Positions 1 through 11,942 of a stretch of 64,000 bases of DNA are shown here, piece after piece (within the stretch, counting starts at the first letter, position 1; every line of letters begins with the position of its first letter). This DNA is from Saxidomus purpurata (taxonomy: Eukaryota > Mollusca > Bivalvia > Venerida > Veneridae). The notes under the pieces were generated by a model. That model was given only the letters and a program-made list of their open reading frames with translations. It ran no database searches and had not been told where the DNA came from. The position numbers and the translations under genes were made by a program. Where the stretch lies: contig JAFMSR010000012.1 in NCBI GenBank assembly GCA_022818135.1, positions 33,380,124 to 33,444,123 of the forward strand. The letters run 5' to 3'.

Positions 1-29
1 TATAGGCTTTAAAATACATGGACGTACGA

Positions 30-75
30 TAGAACGGTGCGTTAGTGCAGTGGGTAGGGCGCTGGGTGTCTACAA
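30..75 (+). repeat. Degenerate tRNA-like (SINE head) fragment
   Basis: A box-A-like stretch (TTAGTGCAGTGGGTAGGGC) is visible, but no box B follows within 60 bases, so only the 5' half of a tRNA-derived sequence seems to be present. Bases 75-450 downstream hold nothing recognisable apart from AT-rich sequence. Confidence 0.3.
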
Positions 76-529
76 TAAAGATTTTAAGGACTGGTTTTTT
101 CTCATTTTCCACATCGAAGCTTAATATTTTTTCCATTGAATTATTTCACTATGACTTCAGGTAACATTTTAATTGTGTAGATGTATGCTTCTTTTCAATC
201 TTTTTAGACAATAAACAATAAACGACAGTAGAATGACTAAAATCATTCTATAACCATTTCAAGCATGAGCATTTCGTGCTTACTGGTATCTCATGTAATG
301 GAATATGTACATTTAACTAGTATTACCAAAACTACGATGATTTGACCAAGAAAATTCTTCAGCAAGTAATGAAGGTACATGACATTGTTCCTTTGAACTG
401 TTGCTGTTTGATGAATTATCGAAAAAGGCTAAATTTGGTTTAATGTGTTCTAAGTACAGTCAGAAAAGCATGAGTTTAAATGATTATAGTAGACTCTTCT
501 GTTGCGTCATTGTAAAATTATCCTAACCG

Positions 530-858
530 GACAATAAAGAAAATAATCTTGTTATTGTCAATGGACGGCTAGAAAAGGGAAATTACACTTATCACTCCGT
601 ATATAGAAATAGACCTGTAGCAAGTACGGTAGATTATTTAATCACAGGTATAATTAATTTTGAATCAATATTGAATATGAGTGTTCTTGATATATCCGAG
701 TTTTCGGATCATTGCCCTATTGTTTTTACATTGAACTGTACGCTTGATATGATGGTGGATGACTGCCGAACGTTTGATAAAATAATATGGAATACATCTG
801 ACACTGAACATTTTTTTGAAATCTTAGATTCTAAGACAGATTCGTTTGATGATTAAAC
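530..858 (+). pseudogene. LINE endonuclease domain remnant
   Basis: Conceptual translation gives IVNGRLEKG, TVDYLI and SDHCPI in order, which are the last three conserved blocks of an AP-type endonuclease (the NG, the D-Y and the SDH active-site motifs). The 5' part of the domain is missing or too decayed to read. Stops follow at about 855, and the linker between endonuclease and RT (860-1330) is only patchily readable. Confidence 0.8.
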
Positions 859-1337
859 AAAAAGAAATAGATATAAACCAGTGTATTGATACATTTTCGA
901 ATATTGTATATGACACATCTAAATGTTAAATGTTTTGGTAAAACTTTTACAAATAAACCGAAACGTAGTAAAAAGAAATCATTGTGGTTTAACGATGATT
1001 GTCGCAGATGGAAACATATTTTCCTTGAGTCAAAACGAAAATATTATTACTGCAAGTCTGATGAAAATAAATTAGACTTTTTGCTAAAAAAAAAATAATT
1101 TTGTGAAAACAAAAAGGCGTGCAAGATGGCATTTTTACATTTTGACATTAATACTATTAGGACTGAACAGGTAAATACTAAAATAACTGTGGAAGAGTTT
1201 CAACGAACTATCTCCAAACTAAAACGTTACAAAAGTTGTGATTTTGATAACAAACGGTAGCAGATTTTTTCATCGAGTCAAAAAAAATTATATCTCCGTA
1301 TCTATGTTTCATATTTAATCATATATTTCATACTTGT

Positions 1338-1935
1338 GTGTATCCTGAGGCGTGGACAAAGGGTATTATTGTACCTATTTACAAAAAGGGAGATAAAAAT
1401 AATCCTTCGAATTATCGAGGAATAACACTTGTGAATGTAATGGGGAAAATATTTTCACTGTTTTTAAGAAACCGTATAAATAAATGGTGTGAATCGGGAT
1501 TCTCAATTTGGATTTCGTGACAACCGTTCTACAACTGATGCTATATTTTCACTTCAAACAGTTATTCAAAAGGTATTAGCTAAGAAATCCAAGCTTTTTT
1601 GTACTTTTATAGATTACCAGAGAGCTTTTGATACCGTTAATCGTGATGCATTGTGGGAAAAAATTATTCAGTCTGGAGTAAGCTGTAAAATGATTAATAT
1701 GATTAAATGTATTTACAATAAAGTTCAGTCATGTGTTAAGATGTCAAATTGTATGCCTCTTTCGAATTTTTTCGACGTAACTATTGGATTGAAACAATGG
1801 GAACCACTCTCCCCTCTTCTTTTTATTTTATTCATAAATGATATAATAGAAAATATTGACTTTTACCTTTTAACTGACAAAGATATAGATTTATTATCAA
1901 TGTATATGATCCTTTTTGCAGATGACATTGTTCTG
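1338..1935 (+). pseudogene. LINE reverse transcriptase core, N-terminal part
   Basis: Two frames carry RT motifs: 1338-1498 (PEAWTKGIIVPIYKKGD..NYRGITL) and 1489-1935 (QFGFR, FIDYQRAFDTVNRDALW, SPLLFILFINDI, FADD). A short deletion and frame change near 1497 joins the end of one motif to the next. The catalytic Asp of motif A and FADD of motif C remain, but the frame break and the Trp in motif B make activity very unlikely. The coding sequence is cut at 1939 by an inserted DNA element. Confidence 0.85.
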
Positions 1936-2131
1936 TTTAGGCACAAAAAAAAACTTGTTTCTGCTAACGGCCCAGAAAAAAATAGGGTAGGTAGGTAGGT
2001 AAACTTTTTTTTTTTTTTTTTGAAGCTGGTTGCAGATATTTAGGAAATCTACTTTAAAGATATTTGAATAAGCCATCTACATATATATGAATTGTAAATA
2101 ACATTGACCGCGTTGTTATAAATTGTCTGTT

Positions 2132-2744
2132 CAGTGTTTTTTTTTCAGCCTGAGGAGAAAGGCGGCGGGCCTTTCGGGAGGGGAATATTCAGTCATTTTG
2201 CCAGAAAAGGGGATTTTTTTAGAGTGTATAAAATATGATGTTTACCAACGTAATAAAGAACCAAAACTATCAAGTATGTTAATGACTTTATTTTTTTGCC
2301 AAATATAAAGAGAAAGCATAAAAATTTCACAGAACAAAATTTTATATAAAGATACTGGTGTCAGCAGCACAAGTGTTAAACACACGTAAATAATAAGTAT
2401 TACTGCTATTTTCAATTGAAACATTGTATAAGTATCTTTTTTAATCTTTGGAACATCGTTTTCGTTGATAAAAATAACAAAAATCGGGGACGCGAAAATA
2501 GGTGACAAACGAATAATCGGCTATTTTCAGGAGTTTATTTCACATGTAAGGTATCTGTATATGTATAGTTTCAAGAATGATTCTGAAGCGTTTTAATTTC
2601 TGAAACTTATGTTTTTAAAACAAGTTTGGCCAACTCTTGATTAAATAAATCAAAGATTTTTTTTCAACATTTTTAGAGGAATTTTTTCTAAAAAATGGGG
2701 AAAATACATATTAATTTTGGAGGGGAATGGGGCCGATTTGACTG
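2132..2744 (+). mobile_element. Short CAGTG-ended DNA element, copy 1, nested
   Basis: Starts CAGTGTTTTTTTTTCAG and ends ...GACTG. It is flanked by the 5-bp direct repeat CTGTT (2127-2131, 2745-2749). The interior is clearly homologous, in reverse orientation, to 42596-43122, which is flanked by GTGTT on both sides. CAGTG ends recall hAT elements, although hAT duplications are usually 8 bp; superfamily not settled. No coding capacity. This copy has lost about 30 bp near its right end relative to the other. It lies inside the GGCC-ended element, itself inside a LINE. Confidence 0.75.
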
Positions 2745-2849
2745 CTGTTAATCCTTAAATAAACTGTTATGATATGGATTTGCATTACACTTGAAGGTAT
2801 GACTTCACTAAATCGGTGGGTTATTTGTTTGTTAGATGTGATTATGGTC

Positions 2850-3070
2850 CACCATCCTTTTTCATGGTATCTTGTTTATATACTCGGTGTAAAGCACCGA
2901 TACACGTGAGACTACCTCTTGGTTTCTACCAAGTTCATCTCTAGATGGGTGGGAAACACCGAAAAGCGTCGCTGAAATTTCCAGTGCCCTGGATTCTAAC
3001 CGGGGACCTCCGGATTGGTATTCCAGAGCGTTAACCACTCAACCACCACACCACTCTCTAGATTGGTGGG
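2850..3070 (-). mobile_element. tRNA-derived SINE-like element
   Basis: Read on the minus strand, a tRNA-like head starts near 3070 with box A (TGGTTGAGTGGTTAACGC) and box B (GGTTAGAATCC) near 2998. A unique body with the motif GTGCTTTACACCGAGTATA then follows down to about 2850. The split promoter suggests Pol III transcription. It is nested in the GGCC-ended DNA element. The tail and target duplications are not clear. Confidence 0.55.
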
Positions 3071-3727
3071 ACTTGGAACCAGCCAATTTGTTTAGCGAAC
3101 TTGCGGACCATTTAGTTATCTGTGGTCTGTAATTGGTCCAAAATGATTGGTAGCACTAAAATTTTCTTTAATTAAAATTGAAAGTACAATGGTTGAGCAT
3201 AACAAAAAAATAGTTTAAGAATTTTCAGATTGATATTTATATGGTGTCCTATTGCTATCTGAAAATACTGAATTTTTTAACAGAATGTAAACAAAAATCC
3301 TACAGACGAGGAGTTGATGTCCTAATGGCTTAATTTTTGGCTATAAAGTAATACAGTATGCACATAAAAAAGGGCATTTTTGGATGTAACTAAAGTGGTT
3401 CTACAGGTTTATAAGGGTGTAAGTACTCAACAAATATTTTGGTATACGGACCTTGCTTAAATGTTATACAGTAAGACTATGGAAAAAGATTTAGTGTAGT
3501 CATACCTCAAAGCCAGCGTTCTTAATTCTCCGAGTTAAAGAGCGAAATGGCGCATAGAAACGAAATGGACGAATTAGAAGTTTAGAACTAAAATTAGTCA
3601 ATTTTCAAAAAAAAAAAAATTTTTTTTTTAAATTTTTTTTTTTTTGCCAATAAAAAGTCTTAGGGTCGGCGGCAAAAAAATAGGGTCGGTCGGGTTAGCA
3701 GAAACAAGCTATTTTTTTCTTTTGGCC

Positions 3728-5086
3728 TTACTACGGATCCTGTAAGCCTTCCATCGCAAATCGATTAATCTTCAAAATTGGGTCAAACTATTAATGTTAC
3801 TAAAACTAAAGTTTGTACATGTATATTCGAAAAACGTAAACAATTTTACTTTTTATATTAACGGAGAACCGTTGGAAATTGTTGATAATTTCACACATCT
3901 AGGCGTTATGTTTTCATACACTGGTAGTTTTAATCTGGCTGTAAAATATCGTCATGATCAAGCGTTCAGAGCGTATCATAACCTTTTGGTATTATCTTAT
4001 AAAGTGCCTCTAGATATAAAAACAAAACTTCGTTTATTTGATACAATGGACGGTTCCGGTGTTTACAATTATATCAAAATTAACTCGCTGGGTTATCCAA
4101 TGACCACACTGGGACATCACGTGTCCAATGGTTGGCCTGGTTTGCACAAAAGAACACGTGGGTTTGTTTGTGATACTGTTTGTGAGCAGTTGACCTAGTC
4201 ATGAAAAGAAAATAATCCCTTAACAATAGGCTTAGGTAGGCTTTAAAATTTGTCGTAAAAAACCGGAACGGTCCATGATTGTACCAATCCTATCATACGG
4301 CTCTGAGGTTTGGGGTGTATACAGTCTTATAGATCTCGATAAATTACCTATTAGATTTTGTAAGTATATACTAGGAGTGAAAGACTCCAAATGCTGCAGT
4401 GTATGGTGAACTTGACAGGTTCACTCTATCAGTCATATGTAAAGTAAGATCACTAAAATTCTGGTTAAAAATAATCAAAAACGTTAATTCCCCACTCTAC
4501 AACATGTATTACGATCTTTGTAACAATATAATGGTTCATGTTGGGCTAGTCGTATTAATTCCATATTTGATCATTTGGATTTTACAAACGTAAGAAATAA
4601 TATTGATGAAAACATTAATTATCTATCCATGTTCACAAACAGAATTAAAGATCAGTACATTCAAGACTGGTTTGCCTCGATTGCCTAAACTAGATATGCC
4701 TAAACTAGAATATCATTGCAAATACAAGAATACGTTTTGTTTTGAAAATTATTTAGAAAAGATACCAAATGATGAATTGAGAAAATGTTTGACGTCAATA
4801 AGACTATCCAGTCATAAATTACAGTATACTGGTACAGATAGAAATGACAGAAAATGTAAATTATGTTGCCAAAATGTAATAGAATCAGAGTATCATTTTC
4901 TTTTATGTTGTGCTATGTATAGAGATATATGACAAAAGTACCTAGGCAATATTTCTTGGCCCACTTTAAATAAGTTCGTATGTATTATGTCAAACAAAAG
5001 AAAGACATATCTTTTCAATATTTGTAGGTTTATTAAAGAAGCCATGTCAAAACGCAGTAATGCCCTGTCAATTATTACTGTTTTTT
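3728..5086 (+). pseudogene. LINE ORF2 C-terminal half, broken
   Basis: Continuation of the LINE after the inserted element: TTDPVSLPSQID, then NVTKTKV, FTHLGVMF, KLRLFDTM, and after the MITE IVPILSYGSEVWG, VYGELDRFTLS and KFWLKIIKN. A short deletion near 4540 leads to RIKDQYIQDW, then YLEKIPNDELRKCL, RLSSHKLQ and the terminal Cys/His cluster. The reading frame finally stops near 5086 after ALSIITVF. The equivalent region is better preserved at 5994-6770 and, on the minus strand, 55881-56666. Confidence 0.85.
4049..4274. mobile_element. 226-bp MITE in the LINE
   Basis: Inverted ends GACGGTTCCGGTGTTTAC (left) and GGACCGTTCCGGTTTTTTAC (right, reverse complement). It is flanked by ATG at 4046-4048 and ATG at 4275-4277; if the first G belongs to the element, the duplication is AT. 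Removing one ATG plus the insert restores FDTM-IVPILSYG across the joint, so the edges are well supported. It has no coding capacity. A 2-bp AT duplication with GG ends would fit the ISL2EU group, but a 3-bp reading is equally possible. Confidence 0.8.
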
Positions 5087-5225
5087 AATAATTGTTCAAA
5101 TCAATGCTTACGTGTTATTGTTATTTTGAATTTGTACATTAATTGTGTCTTTGCTATATTTCTTATACAATATAAATGGCCAAAGGCAAGTAATTTGCTG
5201 ATTTGCCAATAAAGTTGAAGAAATA

Positions 5226-5993
5226 TAATCCTGTCTGATTAGGTCCAGCAATATGTCTGTAGACTTGACATGCAGTACAATAGTAGGACCATAAATTTTA
5301 TTGATTTGTACAGATAATTGTTTTATAACTTATTTTCTGTTGTTTATATAACCTGTTTTATATAATTATGCCATTTTACTTTTATTGCAGGTTATGAAAA
5401 ATATTTTTAAATAAATGCAGTATAACTGTGATATTTTAAAGTTATATTGAGAATGTTAATATGCTCAAGTAATTAAGCGCCTTCCCGTGGTGTGGCCTGC
5501 ATGCATTTTTAATTTATAAAGAATCCTTCTGACTGTTTTTCTTTCTTTGTAAATTTAAAGTGCAACTGAACGCTTCTTCTAACTGTATAAATAAGCCAAA
5601 ATTAAATTTCTTTTATGTATCAAGTGTAACATCTAATCTTAGTGATAATTGGTTTGCTGTAAGAGTTATTAATTGAGTATTTAAAACGTTACTCAATCTA
5701 ACTTTGAAATCACAGTTATTCTGCAGTAATCTTAAAGTAAATATTTTTTATATGTTTCTGTCACATATTAGAAAATTATTTTGATATAGTAACTGTAAGT
5801 GTTGATTTGTTTATAATCTAATTTGATAGGGAAATACGTACCTAAAAGGTAACTGATAAAATAAAATAATAACATCTTATAAAGGTCTTAAAATTTATGT
5901 ATAACTAACATCCCTTTCCTACATTATCTGTACATAATGTAAGGGAGTTATACAGTAGCTGAATATGATAAATAGAAGATAGTCTACCAGGGT
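5226..5993. other. AT-rich interval, nothing recognised
   Basis: Very AT-rich sequence between two LINE fragments. It shows no open frame of note, no inverted repeat and no recognisable element; it may be the old target DNA separating the two insertions. Confidence 0.5.
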
Positions 5994-6990
5994 TTTCATA
6001 AAGCTCCGGACATTGAACGTGTATATCTGAAGTTTCTTAAGCAAGTCCTTGGTGTTAAGCAACAAACATGCAACAGTGCAGTGTATGGTGAATTAGGTGT
6101 ATTTCCTTTGTATGTACTACGAAAAGTAAGAGTTATCAAGTATTGGTTCAAAATTATGAAAATGCCTAATTCATTAATGTACAAGTTAATGATGATACAA
6201 ACAAGTAACAATTCATTGTTAGATAGCTGGTCTAATAATGTCAGAAACTTATTAAATGAACTTGGTTTTTCTTTTCTGTGGAATAATGCAGCATTAACTG
6301 TAGCCAATATAAATGCAGTTGTTCAGAGAATTTATGATCAATATTTACAGCAGTGGTGTTCAGAACTGGAGGCTTCTTCGAAACTAGATTATTACAAACA
6401 GTTTAAGTCAAACTTTGTTCAAGAAAGTTATTTGCATGTTATTAAAAATGATCAACACAGAAAAGACCTTGCAAGATTAAGATGTTCATCTCATAAACTT
6501 GAAATAAAGGAAGGTCGTTATAGAAATGTTGCTAGATGTGATAGAATTTGCAGTAGATGTAATTTGAATCAAGTTGAATCACAGTATCATTTTTTGTTAG
6601 TATGTCCATTGTACAGAGTTTTAAGATTTCGTCTTCTAAGTAGATATTATTATACCTGGCCCAATCTAACCAAATTCAGAAATCTCATGTCTACATCAAG
6701 GAAATCTATAATTGTCAAGCTCGCTAAGTTCGTACATCTTGAAATGAAGAATCGAAATAATAATAGTTAATTTCTTTTTGCTATAAGCAGTAATGTAAAA
6801 ATTGTTTGTATATATATTATAATGTATTCTAACGTTTGCTTACGACTGATTTAGTTTATTATATGTTTTATTTTCATACTTTTCAATATAATAATGTTAA
6901 AACAAACCGCCAATGAGAGTTTGGCGAAAAATATGTATTTGTTTATGCCAATTGTTTGACTTTGACTTTGCTTATGTTTGAGTTACACAC
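5994..6990 (+). mobile_element. LINE fragment, 5'-truncated, same type as the 0.5-5.2 kb LINE
   Basis: An open frame from about 5994 to 6770 encodes the RT C-terminal region: FLKQVLGVKQ, VYGELGVFPLYVLRKVR, KYWFKIMK, IYDQYLQQW, ESYLHVIKND, RLRCSSHKLEIKEGRY and a Cys/His cluster (CSRCN...ESQYHFLLVCP). Length and motif order match the end of the neighbouring LINE and the minus-strand LINE at 55.9 kb, but this copy keeps an intact frame of more than 250 codons. The 5' truncation near 5994 is typical of incomplete target-primed reverse transcription. After the stop at 6768-6770 an AT-rich 3' UTR continues to a GTTTGACTTTGACTTTG tail near 6953-6970. Confidence 0.85.
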
Positions 6991-8769
6991 AGCTTATCTG
7001 TACAATACACTAACTTGCCTTCAGTCGCAGTAAAACCGAAGTAAAAAGTAAACTTATTGGTAAAATAATTTTGGCTGATTAGTTGACTGATATACTAATT
7101 TAGAAATGAACAAAGGACTTACGAGATTGAGTAAGTATGTGAATGCACGAGTAAGTGAGTAAGATAATAGATGAAAAATAAGTGAGTAAATACTTCATCG
7201 TGTTCGAATAGTGAACCTTTTAGACGATCAAAAAAAAGTTCAGAAGGAGGCACGATTAATATATCATATTTTCTCTTTTATTGAATAAAGGTGGTGACTG
7301 TTGGAATTGGACCTAACGTAAACCTAACTGAACTACTGTTAATGGCATCACGTGATGACCTCGTCTTCGAAACAACTTTCTCGTCCCTACACGACCTGTT
7401 GGCAGTGTTGCTGCCAGCTCTGTGCACCAGTAATAAAATCTTTTTATTTATCTTAAGTATATTAATATTTCTAATGCTTGTATATAATACTTATGATATC
7501 TCTTAAAGCAATATACCATAGACAAAGGATTTGATGCAGTATCTACCATTTATATAAATATTCATGGTTGAACATAACGTACTATACACTGATTCTCAGT
7601 TATTAAGTCCTTCCATTCTACCAATATCATCCCGTTGACTACTTTAACTGCAACAGAGCACATCTGGAATATAAGGTTGTCAGAAGAAGTGCTCCGCGGG
7701 ATTTAAGTCACCCGGTAATTTTTGGTTTGGAGAACTAGGTCCAAATTTCCAGCGCATCTGTGCTGGCCATGCGCAGTCGTTGCTTGCTTTTCTCCAAAGC
7801 AAATGGAGGGGTCTCAAGTATAAAAGTCAAGACATTCATGTTTATGCTAACTGAAATAAATATTTTTTTTAATTCTTTCATTTTGAAGTCCAAACTTTAC
7901 ATTTATTAATAATAGTACATGTACTTCCATTCAGTTTTATTAAGACATACACGACAAACGTTTATCTTATTTTACACGTTTTATCAAGTGCAACAATACT
8001 GAACGATTAAAACAAAATAGAAATATACCCTTCTTTTAAATCTATTGAATTTTGTATCATTTTGTTACAATTTTAGAAACTTTTAAGTTTTTTTTAGTTC
8101 TGTCTCTTCTTTGGTTCAACATAAAGTTCTTTAGAATCCGTTTTGCCTAATAAATGGAGACGGCACGAAACAGTTCTGTTTTAGATTGATCTTATTGTGT
8201 CAGGTTATATCTTTTATCTCAGTTCTTTTTATTCCCATAAAATCCATGTAAAAGTTTTTTCCTTTTAGTTTTTTCGTTTTCTATCATTTTATGATAACTG
8301 AGAGGAAGGACAAAGCTCCTGTTCTTCCTTTCTCTCTCTCGTCTTAGTTACTATTAATTGTTCTTCTGCTTTAATCTTTGTCGGTATGCCCGCTGAATTT
8401 TGGATCGACTTTAACCCATTAGATGCAATTGTATATTCAAAGAAAGAATATTTCCGTTGCTTTGTTCTAAATTTCCGTTACCAAAATTGTTTTGACTCTA
8501 GGGAAAGGTCTAAAATTGTTTTTGTCTTACATGTGACTCTTACCTTACATTCAACACTCTTTACAGAAGAAACTTTAATACACCAAGCTATTATTAAAAA
8601 AAATGAAATTTATACAAACAGTCTGACGAAAATAAAGGAAATCAAAATGAGAGGCCAAAACACAAATTAAATTAGTTTTGAAAAGGCACGAACTACTCGT
8701 CGCTTTTAATTTGAAAGAAAGAGTGGTATGTGACCTTACATATGAAAATAACATAAATGAATACCATTT
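6991..8769. other. AT-rich interval, nothing recognised
   Basis: No domain, tRNA-like sequence or clear inverted repeat was seen. A weak GAGTAAGT/TGAGTAAG repetition occurs near 7125-7190. An open frame at 8386-8670 has no recognisable motif and is not annotated. Confidence 0.4.
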
Positions 8770-9702
8770 TTATGCCCCTTGATGAGGGCATATACCTTTG
8801 ATCTTTCTTTGATCTTTCTTAACTCCGCAATACAATTATCTAACGCCACAATCCCATTTTAACCCCATAATGACAGAATGAACTGAAACAACCTCACAAT
8901 GCTAAGTTGTACTCAAACCCTAACCCCCTAATGTCTACTGGGCATGTACGGAAACATCCGTGTGTCCGTCCTTTTTTTTTCGTCTTCTGGATGTAACCTG
9001 GTCATGCATGAGAGATTTTCAAATCATATGGCACACATGTTCAACACACCAAGACGATGTGTAGCGTGCAAGACCCAAGTCCCTACCTCAAAGGTCAAGG
9101 TTAGGCCAAGTTTAAATGTCATGGAATCCTGTATTTATGCACACATTTGTGTCCGTACTGTAACTTTGTCATGCATTGAAGGATTTTGAAATAACTTGGC
9201 ACAAATATTCAACACACAAAAACAATGTGTCGCAAACAAGCTCCAAGTTACTACCTTAAAGTAACTGCTACTACTACTACTACTAAAATGTCACCAAGAC
9301 GATGTGTCGTGTGCAAGACCCACGACCATATCTCAAAGGTAAATGTCACAGAGTTTAAAGGTCATGGAATCCTGCATAAATTGTAACTTCATGCATGGAA
9401 GGCTTTTAAGATAACATAGCACAATTGATGAGCACATGCTTATTATAAGTACTACACCCTTACATTGAAGGTCAAGGTCACACTTAGAGGTCTGACGTTT
9501 TACAATCCCGTATACTTTGTTCAAGTCCGGACTGTGACTCTGTTATACATTGAAGGATATTAAAATGAATTGGAACATAAGTTCATTACATGAAGACGAA
9601 GCGTCGTGCCCAAGTTCAAGATCCACAGTTTGAAAGTCAAAATCACGGACTATGAGACACCGCTTTAGGGGCATTCTTCACTTATGAGGGACAGCTCTTG
9701 TT
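8770..9702 (+). mobile_element. Tandem-core interspersed element (pearl/Helentron-associated type)
   Basis: Opens with TATGCCCCTTGATGAGGGCATA. A core of about four diverged units of roughly 150-200 bp follows, each repeating phrases such as CACCAAGACGATGTGT, AAGGTCAAGGT, GTCATGGAATCC and TGCATTGAAGGATTTT. It closes with TAGGGGCAT and GGGACAGCTCTTG. A CTACTACTACTAC microsatellite sits in the core near 9272. Elements with this plan are widespread in bivalves and are thought to be non-autonomous Helitron relatives. No protein is encoded. The end sequence recurs at 26993-27020 on the other strand. Confidence 0.6.
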
Positions 9703-11611
9703 CATGTTCGCATTTAGTTGTACAGTAAAATGTCATAGAGAATCAGTGTATACTTGCAAGCTAACTGTTGTTATACGATGTGACTTATCTATAAATCATG
9801 AATTTAATAATGTGTTTGAAAATGTTAAGTGATCACTTTAGGGACACTTTAATGAAGTTGAACTTAACAAGGGGTCAGTTGCAACTTAAACTGTCTCAAA
9901 CATATAGCTAAAAGGTAGCTTAGTGTCCCGACTTGCTATGCCAATATGTTTCTAATGGACTGTTACTACATGAAACAAGCTTCATTGCAGTGAACAGTAA
10001 ATACGAAGATGGCCTTTCTATGCTAAAAACACGTACTCTTAAGTTGATAACAAAGTTGTTTTAACCGTTCATCAATATCAGGTTTTACAAGGAAATTCGT
10101 ATTTTAAACGCCAATGCTTTAATAAAAAAGTTGGCCGCTCATAAAATGTGTTTCTTGATAAAGAATAATAAAGAAATAAATAATATGACTCCCAAGAGTT
10201 AAGATCGCTCACTGTAGTAACTATAGAAAATATGTGTTTTATTACTGACATTGGCAGCCATATTAAAAAATGGCCACCGCTTTGAAGCTTGGCACGGTAT
10301 TTCTAATAAAAGTAGTATCAGAAGAGTATGTATGCACAATATTTGATGCTTATTATTAAAAGTATTAACCCACCTTTTTACAGCTTAGAGATGGACAAAA
10401 CTATGTGAATGACGTATAGTGTGGAATAACAACTAACTGGACAGAGAATTACAAGATCTAAGTGAAAAAGTAAATCAATGTATATGCGTAAATTATACGG
10501 AGACACCAACTAGTTTTTTTTAAATACACCATGAAAAGAACTTAATCCACTGAGAACGTGGGAAATAAAACTGAAAAAAGAAAATTGAATATTATCTTTC
10601 TCTTAGTTTAAACATGTATGTACTTTTCTTCAAGTATAAACATCATTGAATAAGTTATGACGTATGAGGTACGTTCCAAAAGTTCCAGGTATTTTCTTTT
10701 CAGATATTCCACTAATGTCGTTGAAATATTAATTTAACACATAATTAGATTCGCTTGCCTATATACAAGATTTTCGGATAAATTCTATGACTTATTTAGA
10801 AATGATCGTATCTATAGCAACGTAAGGCAACATTTTGCAACGCACTTCAAGTGTTGTTGAACATTTACAGTTTTTAATCTGCATCCTAGGAAAAAGCGTG
10901 CTGTTTTTGCCCATTTTGCCGGTGTTTTAACTGGATTAAAAACGTGTATTAACGGGGAGATTCGCGCGTTGTTATAACCCATTTTCATTTATGAACATTA
11001 CATGGCCTTTGTAAACAATAGACCTGTCTGTATTCCAAGTCTATTGCCCGCTAGTGTCGTTATAATATGACGTAAACAACAGAGACGTTGTCCCATGCAT
11101 TAATGAACGTGGTACCTGTACTGGACATTTCATTATTATTTTTTATGCTACAATAGCGTTAACGAACTTTTTTTGTGCATTACACTTGAAGAAACCCTCG
11201 AGATATGCTGGTTCCCTCACCATGACGGGCACGGGCACCAACCTTGCCTCGGGATTCTTTAGATGTTATAACACGAAAAAAAAAACAAAAAAAAACGTGC
11301 GTTTACCCTAAATTTAATTTACAACTTACTAAGATTTGCGCCAAGAAATTCGTCATGAATACATTTAGTGTCAGTTTCCCCATCATGTGGAAACTTGCGG
11401 CTTCGGTGCTCCGTTGGTTGCCTCTTTATGGATAAACCACACAATGACCAAAAATAAAAATAAAATCTTTTTGAAAGACACAGGTAAGGAACCATCAAAC
11501 TACGCAAATAACTATCAGTCAGGAATGCTTTAGCAGTTTTGCAAGCGATACAAGGTAGGCCACCCAGCCTGTGCGCAAAGTAAGTCTGACGCCGTCGAAA
11601 GTGTTTAATAA
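9703..11611. other. AT-rich interval, nothing recognised
   Basis: Read on both strands, this interval has no convincing coding exon, tRNA-like sequence or inverted repeat. An A-rich run occurs at about 11275-11296. Confidence 0.4.
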
Positions 11612-11942
11612 AAGTTTCTGTCATGAGCACGAGGTTCAGATCGAAATATCCGTCACCGATGGTAATTGTTTAGGCGGGAACGAGGCTCTGCCGAGTTCCC
11701 GCAAAACAGTTACCCGAGGTGACGGATATTTTCAACTGAGCTAAGTGTCTCATGATGGAAACTTTTTCTTGCGTACCGTCTTGCACTTTAAAGTAGATTT
11801 CTAAATGCAAACTTATCAATATGATGAATTATCATAAAAAACAAACGATATTCCGACGTTGTGTTTAGGAAAGTGACGTCACATTGTTTATACCGTTACG
11901 CCAGAAGTAATTCACGAGATTCGTCTGGCATAGGAGGGGTGT
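11612..11942 (+). repeat. Hairpin-bearing interspersed repeat, copy 1
   Basis: A roughly 330-bp repeat whose first 135 bp fold on themselves. The arm with GAAATATCCGTCACC pairs with GGTGACGGATATTTTC, around a centre GGCGGGAACGAGGCTCTGCC/GAGTTCCCGC. The following 200 bp are shared with a second copy at 59310-59645 (phrases ACCGTCTTGCACTT, GAAAGTGACGTCACATTGTTTATA, AAGTAATTCACG). There is no coding capacity. It resembles a foldback MITE; target duplications were not determined. Confidence 0.7.

Larger units (their letters stand above)
1940..3727. mobile_element. Non-autonomous DNA transposon, GGCC ends, TTA target duplication (PIF/Harbinger-like)
   Basis: A 1788-bp element inserted in the LINE RT. 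The flanks are TTA (1937-1939) and TTA (3728-3730). Left end GGCACAAAAA..., right end in reverse complement GGCCAAAAGA...; both share a 15-bp perfect subterminal inverted repeat (1954-1968 and 3694-3708, CTTGTTTCTGCTAAC). Deleting the element plus one TTA rejoins the LINE as ..FADDIVLF|TTDPVSL, confirming the boundaries. No transposase is encoded. A 3-bp TTA duplication with G-rich ends is typical of PIF/Harbinger; that assignment is inferred. It carries a nested CAGTG-ended element (2132-2744) and a SINE-like sequence (2850-3070). Confidence 0.8.
462..5225 (+). mobile_element. Non-LTR retrotransposon (LINE), degenerate, interrupted by two DNA elements
   Basis: A decayed LINE encoding an AP-type endonuclease and a reverse transcriptase, the enzymes that nick target DNA and copy the element RNA into it. 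The endonuclease C-terminal part is readable at about 530-720, ending in the catalytic SDHCPI motif. RT pieces follow: NYRGITLVN near 1405, QFGFRDNRSTTDAIF near 1505, FIDYQRAFD (motif A) near 1605, SPLLF (motif B) near 1812 and FADD (catalytic motif C) near 1917. The element resumes at 3728 with TTDPVSLPSQID, a primer-grip-like FTHLGVMF near 3893, and continues past 4275. It ends in a Cys/His knuckle (KCKLCC...ESEYHFLLCC) near 4851-4911 and a tail GCCAATAAAGTTGAAG near 5204. There are many stops and frame shifts, and the usual Gly of motif B (KQG-PLSPL) is Trp. The clade is not assigned; it is the same type as the LINEs at 5994 and 57281. Confidence 0.9.

Noticed and set aside
6991..8769. LTR retrotransposon or host exon between 7 and 8.8 kb
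   Set aside because: No long direct repeats, gag/pol motifs or convincing exon with splice sites were found.
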